This document shows positions 53,577 to 64,000 of a stretch of DNA of 64,000 nucleotides, in pieces; the stretch's first letter is position 1; every line of letters starts with the position of its first letter. A program made the translations under genes and the position numbers. Under the pieces are notes generated by a model. The model was not told the DNA's origin. It was given only the letters and a program-made list of their open reading frames with translations, and did no database searches. The stretch is from Gramella jeungdoensis (lineage in GTDB: Bacteria; Bacteroidota; Bacteroidia; Flavobacteriales; Flavobacteriaceae). Location: contig NZ_JAMSCK010000005.1 in NCBI RefSeq assembly GCF_023805255.1, forward strand, positions 275,447 through 339,446. Reading direction: 5' to 3'.

Positions 53577-54170
53577 ATGAGTAAGAAAAATTACATTTTT
53601 GCTATTTTTATCCTTGTTAGTGTATTTCAGATGAATGCCCAAACAGACAGCCTTAAGACCGAAACCCCGATACAGGACGAATTCACCAAACTTATTGAAG
53701 AGTCTAATAATTACCAGGGGTACAAGGTAGTAGATTACGACAAACTTATCGATTTAAGAAATACCACCAGGAATTACATAACTGAACTTAAGGAAGAGAT
53801 CATAGTTCAGAAAAATACGGTTGATCAGCAAAATGATGAGATCGAAAAACTCAAATCTCAGCTTAACTCTACCCAGGAAGACCTGACAAGAGTAACCGAA
53901 GAAAAAGACGCCCTAATGTTCCTTGGAATGCCTTTCAGCAAAGGAGGGTATAAAGCAATGATGTGGGGAATAGTAGCTGTTTTGGTGGTTATATTACTCA
54001 TATTATTTTTCCGCTACAAAAGCTCACATGCTGCGACTCGTGATGCCAAGCAGAAACTTAATGAGACCGAAAAAGAATTCGACGCTTACCGCACCAAAGC
54101 CCTGGAGAAAGAACAACGTCTTGGCAGAATGCTTCAGGATGAACGCAACAAGACGAGCGGAAACTCCTAG
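53577..54170 (+). CDS. Coiled-coil single-pass membrane protein upstream of trmD
   Basis: 197 residues from the ATG at 53577. The frame opens 13 codons earlier, but this start gives a signal peptide 'FAIFILVSVFQMNAQ'. The middle (~60-125) is a predicted coiled coil ('RNYITELKEEIIVQKNTVDQ'), then a TM segment ('GIVAVLVVILLILFFRY', ~142-158), then a second charged helix. Databases often label such genes as tRNA methyltransferase only because of adjacency to trmD. No methylase motif is present. Function unknown. Confidence 0.8.
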   Translation: MSKKNYIFAIFILVSVFQMNAQTDSLKTETPIQDEFTKLIEESNNYQGYKVVDYDKLIDLRNTTRNYITELKEEIIVQKNTVDQQNDEIEKLKSQLNSTQEDLTRVTEEKDALMFLGMPFSKGGYKAMMWGIVAVLVVILLILFFRYKSSHAATRDAKQKLNETEKEFDAYRTKALEKEQRLGRMLQDERNKTSGNS

Positions 54171-54213
54171 TTAAGTTTGCCTGAAGGCAATTCCGAAATC
54201 ATAATTTACTCAG

Positions 54214-54894
54214 ATGCGTATCGATATAATTACTGTTGTACCAGACATCCTTAAAAGTCCGTTTGAAGCCTCAATTCTTCAGAGAGCTATAAAAAAAGGG
54301 CTTGTAGAGGTGTATTTACATAACCTACGGGATTACACTACAGATAATTATAAACAGGTAGACGATTATCAATTTGGAGGTGGTGCCGGAATGGTAATGA
54401 TGATCGAACCTATAGATAAATGCATTTCAAAATTAAAGTCTGAGAGAGACTACCAGGAGGTCATTTATATGACCCCCGATGGTGAAAGGCTTAATCAGAA
54501 GATGGCGAACAGGCTGTCCCTTCAGGAAAACATTATTATTCTCTGTGGTCATTATAAAGGAGTAGATCAAAGAGTACGGGATCAGTTCATCACAAAGGAG
54601 ATCTCCATAGGAGACTATGTGCTTTCTGGAGGAGAGTTGGGCGCTGCCGTTCTTAGCGATGCAATAATAAGATTACTACCAGGAGTTTTGGGAAATGAAA
54701 CTTCGGCATTGACCGATTCGTTCCAAGACAACCTCCTGGCTCCACCGGTATATACCAGGCCTGCAGAATATAAGGGCTGGGAAGTCCCTAAAGTACTTAC
54801 TTCAGGAAATTTTCCGAAAATTGAAGCATGGAGGGAAGAGCAGGCATATGAAAGAACAAAAAAATTACGGCCCGATCTTTTAGAAGAAGAATAA
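54214..54894 (+). CDS. trmD: tRNA (guanine-N1-)-methyltransferase
   Basis: 226 residues. TrmD methylates G37 of tRNAs to prevent frameshifting. Seen: '[20 protein letters not shown]', '[20 protein letters not shown]', '[19 protein letters not shown]' and the SAM-knot motif '[20 protein letters not shown]' followed by '[17 protein letters not shown]'. The rplS gene follows 117 bp later with its own promoter, so the usual trmD-rplS pairing is kept but expression can be separate. Confidence 0.97.
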   Translation: MRIDIITVVPDILKSPFEASILQRAIKKGLVEVYLHNLRDYTTDNYKQVDDYQFGGGAGMVMMIEPIDKCISKLKSERDYQEVIYMTPDGERLNQKMANRLSLQENIIILCGHYKGVDQRVRDQFITKEISIGDYVLSGGELGAAVLSDAIIRLLPGVLGNETSALTDSFQDNLLAPPVYTRPAEYKGWEVPKVLTSGNFPKIEAWREEQAYERTKKLRPDLLEEE

Positions 54895-54911
54895 ATTTTT
54901 CATTGACAGGC

Positions 54912-54941
54912 TTGTACAATAATATAAATTACTTAATTTTG
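54912..54941 (+). promoter_or_regulatory. Promoter of rplS
   Basis: TTG (54912-54914), 19 bp, TAATTTTG (54934-54941). This is the best match in the window to the Bacteroidota -33/-7 promoter. It gives a ~65-nt leader before the rplS ATG. Confidence 0.7.
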
Positions 54942-54946
54942 CACTC

Positions 54947-55011
54947 ATTCTAAAATAACCTCTGGCGATAACCGTGAATGTTGTTTTGGATTTTACTTTA
55001 AACTATCAAAA
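54947..55011 (+). promoter_or_regulatory. Leader of rplS mRNA, candidate autoregulatory region
   Basis: About 65 nt between the predicted transcription start and the ATG at 55012. It is longer than the 0-20 nt leaders predicted for neighbours. Ribosomal protein leaders are known upstream of L19 in other bacteria. I could not fold it with confidence. Confidence 0.35.
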
Positions 55012-55362
55012 ATGGAATCCTTAGTAAAATACGTTCAGGACGAATTCGTAAACAAAAAAGACCTACCTCAGTTTTCAGCAGGTGACACTATCACTGTTTA
55101 TTATGAAATTAAGGAGGGTCAGAAAACCAGAACTCAGTTCTTCAGAGGTACTGTGATCCAGAAAAGAGGAACTGGTGCTTCTCAAACTTTCACCATTAGA
55201 AAAATGAGTGGTACTGTGGGAGTAGAAAGAATTTTCCCGGTTAACCTACCTGCTATTCAGAAAATAGAAGTGAACAAGCGTGGTAAAGTTAGAAGAAAGA
55301 GAATTTTCTACTTTAGAGGACTTACTGGTAAAAAAGCACGTATTCAGGAAGCGAAAAGATAA
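55012..55362 (+). CDS. rplS: 50S ribosomal protein L19
   Basis: 116 residues. The family core is 'FSAGDTITVYYEIKEGQKTR', 'FFRGTVIQKRGTGASQTFTI', 'VGVERIFPVNLPAIQKIEVN' and the basic tail 'KRGKVRRKRIFYFRGLTGKK'. It sits at the interface of the two ribosomal subunits. A hairpin terminator follows immediately. Confidence 0.98.
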   Translation: MESLVKYVQDEFVNKKDLPQFSAGDTITVYYEIKEGQKTRTQFFRGTVIQKRGTGASQTFTIRKMSGTVGVERIFPVNLPAIQKIEVNKRGKVRRKRIFYFRGLTGKKARIQEAKR

Positions 55363-55386
55363 TTTTCAAAATTCTTATAATACAAA

Positions 55387-55413
55387 AGCTCCACATTGTG
55401 TGGGGCTTTTTTT
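55387..55413 (+). terminator. Terminator after rplS
   Basis: AGCTCCACA (55387-55395), TTG loop, TGTGGGGCT (55399-55407), then TTTTTT. Confidence 0.9.
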
Positions 55414-58174
<2,761 letters not shown>

Positions 58175-58196
58175 TATTATTAATATATAATAGTAG

Positions 58197-58227
58197 AAAG
58201 GCCCCGCTTAGTGCGGGGCCTTTTTTT
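58197..58227 (+). terminator. Terminator after icd
   Basis: GGCCCCGC (58200-58207), TTAGT loop, GCGGGGCC (58213-58220), then seven T. Confidence 0.95.
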
Positions 58228-58314
58228 ACTATAAACTCAATCGAAATAGTTTAATCTTTCGTTAAACATTCTGCTAAATTAGAACATAATATTCTGTTTG
58301 ATGAAATTTGCACA

Positions 58315-59541
58315 ATGAACCGAATTACCGGAGAGAGAAATAAAAAACAGGAATACATCATACTACTGGTCCTGGGAACTCTTATCGCTCTGGGACCTTT
58401 TTCCATTGATGCCTACCTACCCGGGTTTTCAAACATTGCCGAAGAATTTAATACCTCAATAAGTGAGATAGGCCTGACACTTACCAGTTACTTCATTGGT
58501 ATCTCAATAGGTCAGCTCGCTTACGGGCCTATAATGGACAAATTTGGAAGAAAAAAACCACTACTTATAGGCCTGGGAATTTACTTTCTATCTGCTATCA
58601 GCTGCATGTATTCGCCTAATCTGGGATGGCTGATCGTTTCCCGGTTCTTTCTTGCAATTGGCGCGGCAGCAGGCATGGTTGCCGCTAAAGCTGTAGTTAG
58701 AGACATATTTCCGGTTCACGAGGTTGCAGGAGCCATTTCAGTATTAATGCTTATTATGGGTGGAGCCCCGATAATTGCTCCTACCGTTGGAAGTTTTATT
58801 ATAGATGCTTTTGGCTGGGAAATGATATTTCTTTTTCTGGCTTCTTTTTGTCTAATAATGATCATTAGTGTGAGCAGGTTTTTACCAGAAAGCATCGTAC
58901 CCGATAAAATGGTTGACCTAAAACCAAAGCAGGTGGCCATTAAATATTTCGGGATTCTCACTCATCCAAAATTCTGGAGTTTCGCTTTCGCCGGAAGTTT
59001 CGCTATAGGTGCCATGTTTGCCTATATCTCTGATGCACCAAAACTTTTCATGGGAAATTTTGGACTCAGTCAGAAGGAATTCGGTCTCCTATTTGGCCTT
59101 AATGCCGGCGGATTGATCCTGGGAAGCCAGATAAACAGGCTTTTTCTGCGAAAATTCAGTGCGCTGCAGATCACCCTTTTCAATAGCGTGGTCTTATTAA
59201 TATTATCGAGTCTTTTCCTTATAAATTCTATTTTTGAATTTGGATTCATCCCCACAGCGGTGCTGATATTTCTAATGCTCTTTCTATTGGGATTTCAGAA
59301 TCCTAATACCACTGCCTTATCACTGGAGCCTTTTGAGAAAAAAGCCGGAAGGGCCTCTGCCCTCATTGGTAGTTTAAAGATGATCCTGGGCGCTTTTACT
59401 TCATTTCTTATAAGCCTTTTTCATACCAATAGCTCTGTTCCCCTGGCCATCATTTTACTTTCGTGTCTTTTTGTAAGCTTTGCCCTACTCTTCCGTTTTT
59501 CTCAAAAAGAAAGACGAAGCCCAGAGCTTACTGAAGCCTAA
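58315..59541 (+). CDS. Bcr/CflA-family MFS multidrug efflux transporter
   Basis: 408 residues, twelve TM segments. The Bcr/CflA signature is at the N terminus: 'LGPFSIDAYLPGFSNIAEEF' (~24-43), then 'GPIMDKFGRKKPLLIGLGIY' (MFS loop 2-3 motif) and 'VAAKAVVRDIFPVHEVAGAI' with the conserved VRD. It exports drugs or metabolites by proton antiport; substrate unknown. It is separated by 30 bp from the TonB receptor gene on the same strand, possibly by coincidence. Confidence 0.9.
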   Translation: MNRITGERNKKQEYIILLVLGTLIALGPFSIDAYLPGFSNIAEEFNTSISEIGLTLTSYFIGISIGQLAYGPIMDKFGRKKPLLIGLGIYFLSAISCMYSPNLGWLIVSRFFLAIGAAAGMVAAKAVVRDIFPVHEVAGAISVLMLIMGGAPIIAPTVGSFIIDAFGWEMIFLFLASFCLIMIISVSRFLPESIVPDKMVDLKPKQVAIKYFGILTHPKFWSFAFAGSFAIGAMFAYISDAPKLFMGNFGLSQKEFGLLFGLNAGGLILGSQINRLFLRKFSALQITLFNSVVLLILSSLFLINSIFEFGFIPTAVLIFLMLFLLGFQNPNTTALSLEPFEKKAGRASALIGSLKMILGAFTSFLISLFHTNSSVPLAIILLSCLFVSFALLFRFSQKERRSPELTEA

Positions 59542-59571
59542 ACTTTTTTATTACGTTACTTAATTCTATTT

Positions 59572-61956
59572 TTGAGTAAAAAATTGAAAATCCGCTTTTT
59601 AGTTTTCCTTCTACTTTTAAGCCTGCCTGGCACTATTACGGCCCAGGAGTTATTCACCCTTAATGGGATGATTACCGATGCTTCCAGCAATGAGACTCTC
59701 ATCGGGGTTAATCTGATTATTCCTGAAGCAGGAACAGGAGTAGTTACCAACGATTATGGTTACTACTCTATCAAACTTCCCAAAGGCGACTATGTGATCG
59801 AAATATCATATATAGGATATCAAAGCATACGAAGATCCATCACCCTGGATGCAGATAAAAAAATGGATTTTCAACTGAATCAGTCATCTGAAGATCTTGA
59901 AGAAGTGGTTATAACCAGTGAAAATCCAGGCTTGAATATCAGAAAACCTGAAATGAGCGTAAACCGCCTTTCAATCAACACCATCCAGAGAATGCCGGTA
60001 GTATTCGGTGAGGTAGATGTGGTAAAATCACTTCTTTTACTTCCTGGGGTCTCCAATGCAGGGGAAGGCTCCTCCGGTTTCAATGTTCGTGGGGGTACTG
60101 TAGATCAGAATCTTATCCTACTGGACGAAGCCACCATTTTCAATTCTTCACATTTATTCGGACTTTTTTCAGTGTTCAATCCTGATGCTATCAAAGACCT
60201 GAAACTCTATAAAGGTGGAATCCCCGCTGAATATGGCGGAAGGGTTTCCTCTGTTCTTGATATTTACCAGCGCGACGGAAACAGCAAGGAATTTAAAATG
60301 CAGGGAGGTATTGGAGCAATTTCCAGCAGGTTGCTAGCGGAAGGCCCCATAGTTAAAGATAAAGGCTCATTCCTTATAGGCGGAAGAAGCTCCTACGCCC
60401 ATCTGTTCCTAAAACTTACCGATAATAGCAATTCGGCTTATTTCTATGATCTAAATACAAAGCTCAGTTACAAGTTGAATAGTAGCAATAAACTTTTGCT
60501 TTCGGGATATTTTGGTCGGGATGTGTTCAGGATAAGTCAGAACTTTGACAACACTTATGGCAATGCGGTGCTTAACCTGAGATGGAATCATATCTTTTCA
60601 GATAATATTTTCACCAATCTTTCAGCGATCTACAGTGATTATTATTACGGTCTGACTCTGAATTTTGTTGGCTTTAACTGGGACAGCGGCATAAAGAACA
60701 TGAACCTCAAATACGATTTCAATCATTATATCAATGATCATCTCCAGTTGAAATACGGGATTCAGAATACTTATTATGAGTTTAATCCCGGTGAGATAGA
60801 ACCCATTGATGAAGATTCTGGGATTAATTATTTCAAATTGACCAATAAATATGCTTTTGAGAATGCTTTTTATATTTCGGCGGAACATGATCTAAGCAAA
60901 AAATTTTCCGCAGAATACGGGTTGAGACTAAGTAATTTTTTCAGGCTGGGTCAAAAAGAACTCAATGTTTATACAAATGATAATCCTGTTGAATATGATG
61001 AAGAAAGAGGCATTTACAGGGAATCTGAAATTCTCGACACCCAAAGTTATTCAAGAAGTGATATTCTAAAATCATTTACTAAACTTGAACCCAGGATCGC
61101 CCTGGCTTATACGTTCGACGAAAAGCAGTCGTTTAAAGCAAGTTATAACAGGATGACCCAGTATTTGCATCTTATCTCCAACACCAGTTCTCCTACCCCG
61201 CTTGATGTCTGGACTCCCAGTGGGCCGTTCATTGAGCCGCAAATCCTGGATCAATATGCTATTGGTTATTTTAGAAATTTTCAGGAGAGCACCTATTCAC
61301 TGGAACTGGAGACTTTTTATAAACAAATAGATAACAGGATAGATTATATAAACGGTGCTAATCTTATTGCTAATAATGCCATTGAAAGAGTGGTTCTTAA
61401 TGGGGAATCCAGGGCTTATGGGTTGGAAATTCTATTTCGCAAGAATACCGGTAAACTTACGGGATGGCTGGGGTATACTCTTTCCAGGTCTGAACAACGC
61501 ACACCGGGAAGAACCGAATTAGAACCGGGGATCAATAATGGGAACTGGTATTTTTCAAATTATGATAAAACCCATGACGTAAGTCTTACAGGAAGTTACG
61601 AGCTAAGCGAAAAGTGGCAGTTCAACGCTAATTTCATATATCAAACTGGACTGGCCACTACCTTTCCTAATGGTCAATATGAATATGAAGGTGTAACTAT
61701 TCCTGTGTATGGTGAAAGGAATGGCGACCGACTACCGGCTTACCATCGTCTCGATATATCGGCCACTTTTGAACCTAAAAAGAATAGAGACAAAAAGTTT
61801 AAGTCATACTGGAACTTTGGAATCTATAATGTTTATAACAGGAAAAACGCATATTCAATCAGTTTTAGAGAAAATGAAGACACCGATAAAAACGAAGCAG
61901 TGAGATTATCGCTATTCGGAATAATTCCTTCAATTACTTATAACTTTAAATTTTAG
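59572..61956 (+). CDS. TonB-dependent outer membrane receptor with carboxypeptidase-like N-terminal domain
   Basis: 794 residues starting at TTG. A signal peptide ends 'LPGTITAQ', then a CarboxypepD-regulatory-like beta domain (~25-105: 'TLNGMITDASSNETLIGVNL', 'NDYGYYSIKLPKGDYVIEIS'). The plug follows at ~120-230 ('GEGSSGFNVRGGTVDQNLIL', 'GGIPAEYGGRVSSVLDI'), then a 22-strand barrel. A T-rich promoter-like sequence touches the start, so a TTG four codons later may be the true start. It imports a large nutrient with energy from TonB; the DUF4249 lipoprotein downstream is its likely partner. Confidence 0.92.
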   Translation: MSKKLKIRFLVFLLLLSLPGTITAQELFTLNGMITDASSNETLIGVNLIIPEAGTGVVTNDYGYYSIKLPKGDYVIEISYIGYQSIRRSITLDADKKMDFQLNQSSEDLEEVVITSENPGLNIRKPEMSVNRLSINTIQRMPVVFGEVDVVKSLLLLPGVSNAGEGSSGFNVRGGTVDQNLILLDEATIFNSSHLFGLFSVFNPDAIKDLKLYKGGIPAEYGGRVSSVLDIYQRDGNSKEFKMQGGIGAISSRLLAEGPIVKDKGSFLIGGRSSYAHLFLKLTDNSNSAYFYDLNTKLSYKLNSSNKLLLSGYFGRDVFRISQNFDNTYGNAVLNLRWNHIFSDNIFTNLSAIYSDYYYGLTLNFVGFNWDSGIKNMNLKYDFNHYINDHLQLKYGIQNTYYEFNPGEIEPIDEDSGINYFKLTNKYAFENAFYISAEHDLSKKFSAEYGLRLSNFFRLGQKELNVYTNDNPVEYDEERGIYRESEILDTQSYSRSDILKSFTKLEPRIALAYTFDEKQSFKASYNRMTQYLHLISNTSSPTPLDVWTPSGPFIEPQILDQYAIGYFRNFQESTYSLELETFYKQIDNRIDYINGANLIANNAIERVVLNGESRAYGLEILFRKNTGKLTGWLGYTLSRSEQRTPGRTELEPGINNGNWYFSNYDKTHDVSLTGSYELSEKWQFNANFIYQTGLATTFPNGQYEYEGVTIPVYGERNGDRLPAYHRLDISATFEPKKNRDKKFKSYWNFGIYNVYNRKNAYSISFRENEDTDKNEAVRLSLFGIIPSITYNFKF

Positions 61957-62766
61957 ATGAAAATATTCATAAAATACATCAGTTTATTCGCTGTCTTTTT
62001 CTTGATTTCCTGTGAGGACGTTGTGAATATCGATCTTGAAGAAAACGATCCGAGACTGGTAATTGAGGCTTCTATTATTTGGGAAAAAGGTACTGTGGGA
62101 ACAAATCAAAGGATTCTGATCTCAGAAACATCTGGATTTTATGAAGAAGAAAGAAAGGGAGTTGAGGATGCCCAGGTGAAGATCATTTCAGAAAATGGAG
62201 ATATTTTCAATTTTGCGCATTCCGAGGAAGGCATTTATTCAAACACTGTATTCCGGCCAGAATTAAACATGAGATATGATCTTGAAGTTACTTACGAAAA
62301 TGAAATATATACGGCCTCAGAAACCCTGATTCCTGTAACAGATATCGACTATGTTGAACAAACAGAGTCCGGAGGATTTTCGGGCGAAGATATCGAGATC
62401 AAGGCTTATTATACCGATCCTGCAGATGAAGAGAACTATTATTTGTTTGAATTTAGCAATGAAAGTATCAATCTGGAATTCTATGAAGATGAATTTACAA
62501 ATGGCAACCAGATCTTTGGGTATTATTCCACCGAAGATATAGAGCCTGGTGATCTTATTGAGATCGAGTTGCAGGGTATTTCTAAAGACTATTATGAATA
62601 TCTTTTTATCTTGCGGTCACAAATTGGTTCAAATGAGGGCGGCCCTTTTGAAACCATGCCGGCAACAGTAAAAGGAAATATCATCAATCAAACTAACCGG
62701 GATAATTATCCTTTTGGGTATTTCAGATTATCCGAGATGGATTATACTAATTATACAGTTGAATAA
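61957..62766 (+). CDS. DUF4249 lipoprotein, TonB-receptor partner
   Basis: 269 residues; lipoprotein signal 'YISLFAVFFLISC' with Cys at ~19. The DUF4249 layout follows: an N-terminal beta domain with 'NDPRLVIEASIIWEKGTVGT', 'GVEDAQVKIISENGDIFNF' and 'ASETLIPVTDIDYVEQTE', then a larger alpha/beta half. The ATG begins directly after the receptor's TAG with no gap. DUF4249 proteins regularly accompany carboxypeptidase-like TonB receptors in Bacteroidota and are thought to act like surface ligand-binding lipoproteins. The ligand is unknown. Confidence 0.88.
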   Translation: MKIFIKYISLFAVFFLISCEDVVNIDLEENDPRLVIEASIIWEKGTVGTNQRILISETSGFYEEERKGVEDAQVKIISENGDIFNFAHSEEGIYSNTVFRPELNMRYDLEVTYENEIYTASETLIPVTDIDYVEQTESGGFSGEDIEIKAYYTDPADEENYYLFEFSNESINLEFYEDEFTNGNQIFGYYSTEDIEPGDLIEIELQGISKDYYEYLFILRSQIGSNEGGPFETMPATVKGNIINQTNRDNYPFGYFRLSEMDYTNYTVE

Positions 62767-62767
62767 A

Positions 62768-62989
62768 ATGAAACATACCAACAAAAAAGTACTTTCCAGG
62801 GGTATTAAATACCTGGCCGGAGCATTACCACTGGCAATGATAGGACCTTCCATACTCTTTAGTGCATTCAACAATCAGGATAAACATCTGTATCTTGCTG
62901 TTCTCATTTTAGGGATTGCAGCTTCAGCCGCAGCAGTTTTCCTCATGTTTAAAGGTATACTTACTGTTGTGAAATCTATGTTCGATTAG
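62768..62989 (+). CDS. Small two-TM membrane protein (DUF6095-like)
   Basis: 73 residues from the ATG 1 bp after the DUF4249 stop. The frame opens 18 codons earlier within that gene, but the overlap would be in a non-membrane stretch. A basic N terminus is followed by two hydrophobic helices ('YLAGALPLAMIGPSILFSAF' and 'LYLAVLILGIAASAAAVFLM'). It resembles the small DUF6095 proteins of flavobacteria. Coupled to the receptor operon by position. Function unknown. Confidence 0.7.
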   Translation: MKHTNKKVLSRGIKYLAGALPLAMIGPSILFSAFNNQDKHLYLAVLILGIAASAAAVFLMFKGILTVVKSMFD

Positions 62990-62992
62990 TGC

Positions 62993-63502
62993 TTAGTTTG
63001 TACTTAATCTGAACCTTCCATCGGTGATATGCCGAATACTATTATCCTCAAAATTCTGTCCGGCAAAACTGAACAGGCCTTCTATGATCTTCCCGTCATC
63101 TCCAGTAATTTCCACATAGTTCTTTTCCACTTCATTGGGCCCGGGATGATTACAGAACCAGTTCCCATATGGCGAAGCACTTTCATATTCTATAATATTA
63201 GGAAGCATAGGGTTATCTCCTATCATATATAGATTCTTACCTGCGTATTGAGGAATTATAAACCTCAGGCTTTGGCCATCGGCAGAGATTGCTTCTACTT
63301 TTAATTTTGAAATTCCTGCAGCTCCTATAATTCGTGTTGCTGTTAAAGTAGATGTTTTAGAATTCATATTGTAATCTACCCCATCTATTTTTACGCTCAT
63401 ATAGATCTCATTAGATAGATCCTGGTTATCATCGTCAGAACAACCTATAAAAAGAAATAAGATTAAGAGACAACTTAAGGTGGTTTTGGTAAAGTAACTC
63501 AT
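62993..63502 (-). CDS. Lipoprotein of unknown function (DUF6252-like)
   Basis: 169 residues. Lipoprotein signal 'SCLLILFLFIGCSDDDNQ' with the SDDD that often follows the Cys in Bacteroidota lipoproteins, a hint for surface export. The rest is a beta-rich domain opening 'NEIYMSVKIDGVDYNMNSKT', with 'YVEITGDDGKIIEGLFSFAG' and a final 'ITDGRFRLSTN', the pattern of DUF6252. It is convergent with the small membrane protein gene (3-bp gap). No known enzyme motif. Confidence 0.7.
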   Translation of the reverse strand: MSYFTKTTLSCLLILFLFIGCSDDDNQDLSNEIYMSVKIDGVDYNMNSKTSTLTATRIIGAAGISKLKVEAISADGQSLRFIIPQYAGKNLYMIGDNPMLPNIIEYESASPYGNWFCNHPGPNEVEKNYVEITGDDGKIIEGLFSFAGQNFEDNSIRHITDGRFRLSTN

Positions 63503-63561
63503 GACACATGTTTTTTGATTGATAAGTGATGAAGTTACTTCAAAAAAGAAAGTATCGCTAT

Positions 63562-63575
63562 GGGGAAAATTCCCC
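63562..63575. promoter_or_regulatory. GGGGAA-TTCCCC inverted repeat upstream of lipoprotein gene
   Basis: Arms GGGGAA (63562-63567) and TTCCCC (63570-63575) with a 2-bp spacer, 60 bp upstream of the start at 63502. The extended AATTCCCCTAA also occurs at 3445-3455, ahead of another exported protein. A candidate operator, unproven. Confidence 0.35.
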
Positions 63576-63631
63576 TAATTATTTGATTATCAGATATGTA
63601 ATAAATATTGGATAGTTTAGATCTTCCCAAA

Positions 63632-63665
63632 AAAAAAACCCCTTCAGGATAACTGAAGGGGTTTT
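63632..63665 (-). terminator. rRNA operon terminator
   Basis: AACCCCTTCAG and CTGAAGGGGTT with a 5-nt loop; on the minus strand it is followed by ten T. It lies just past the 5S gene. Confidence 0.95.
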
Positions 63666-63670
63666 CAAGA

Positions 63671-63782
<112 letters not shown>

Positions 63783-63956
63783 ATTTTTAGTATGCAGTAT
63801 CCAGTCTCAGTGCGCAGTGCTATTACTGCCTACTGGTACTGCCAACTGCCTACTCTAATATTGTTGACATATTTGAAGAAACAAAAATTAGAGAAAAGCA
63901 ATACACTAAATAAGCATTTGGCGACCCTGGAGTTTTGCAGCCCCAGGGCCATCGCG
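63783..63956 (-). other. 23S-5S spacer
   Basis: About 170 nt with no tRNA. It holds short repeats of CAGT/ACTGCC type (63790-63855) that look like a dispersed intergenic repeat, then AT-rich sequence next to the 23S end. Confidence 0.6.
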
Positions 63957-64000
63957 CATCAAGCTTTACGGAGTATTAGTACTACTCGGCTGTGACATTG
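63957..64000 (-). rRNA. rrl: 23S ribosomal RNA, 3' end only
   Basis: On the minus strand the window edge reads CAATGTCACAGCCGAGTAGT and then ACTAATACTCCGTAAAGCTT, the usual 3' end of bacteroidete 23S rRNA. The body of the gene lies beyond base 64000. The 3' boundary is approximate. Confidence 0.85.

Overview
The window looks like chromosomal DNA of a flavobacterium (Bacteroidota, Flavobacteriaceae). The evidence is several TAnnTTTG promoter elements, few Shine-Dalgarno sequences and many TTG starts. The gene content agrees: a type IX secretion (T9SS) protein (PorD/DUF4835), a secreted protein with a T9SS C-terminal sorting domain, an RprX/RprY-type two-component pair, a TonB receptor with a DUF4249 lipoprotein, and BamD. 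By memory of gene order it resembles marine genera such as Gramella/Christiangramia; that placement is inference. The sequence is almost entirely housekeeping. I saw no phage, transposase, integrase, CRISPR array or recognisable defence island.

Layout. 1-2000: end of an HlyD/TolC-type export operon. 2.2-7.1 kb: envelope and secreted proteins (DUF1080, glycine-zipper protein, YhhN-like membrane protein, SGNH hydrolase, M28 lipoprotein peptidase) and a tRNA-Ser. 7.2-17.1 kb: pcm, a Gfo/Idh oxidoreductase, hbd, DUF1015, a YggS-type PLP protein, a DnaQ/GIY-YIG fusion nuclease, DUF3857, a potassium channel with a zinc ribbon, and miaA. 17.2-21.7 kb: a 1515-residue T9SS-exported repeat protein. 21.9-34.3 kb, all on the minus strand: rprXY, coaE-YbbR-GT2, fabI, recN-porD-coaBC-rpoZ-bamD, and dapA-DUF6913. 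34.4-40.7 kb, minus: second YhhN-like protein, VanX-type dipeptidase, ligA, VOC, LOG, prmC, GNAT. 40.7-43.8 kb, plus: ribD-HAD-EamA-YigZ. 43.8-50.3 kb: the dnaA neighbourhood (thioesterase, dnaA, LMW-PTP, tetrapyrrole-type methylase, lysozyme-like protein, mltG, GNAT, dapF). 50.4-58.2 kb: HtrA protease, gap, a coiled-coil membrane protein, trmD, rplS and monomeric icd. 58.3-63.5 kb: Bcr/CflA transporter, TonB receptor/DUF4249/small membrane protein, and a lipoprotein. 63.6-64.0 kb: the 3' end of an rRNA operon on the minus strand (5S and the end of 23S).

Several genes act together. dapA and dapF serve lysine/diaminopimelate synthesis, and mltG, the VanX-type dipeptidase and the lysozyme-like protein turn over peptidoglycan. 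coaBC and coaE are two coenzyme A steps. PorD belongs to the machinery expected to export the large repeat protein.

The least ordinary observations are: the exonuclease/GIY-YIG fusion that keeps a UvrC-like four-cysteine motif; the channel-zinc ribbon fusion; 294-bp tandem repeats in the giant T9SS protein; a terminator hairpin that seems to carry a dispersed palindromic repeat in its loop; promoters placed so close to start codons that leaderless mRNAs are predicted; and a gene-poor 530-bp stretch with a very strong hairpin before icd. None amounts to a clearly new multi-gene system.
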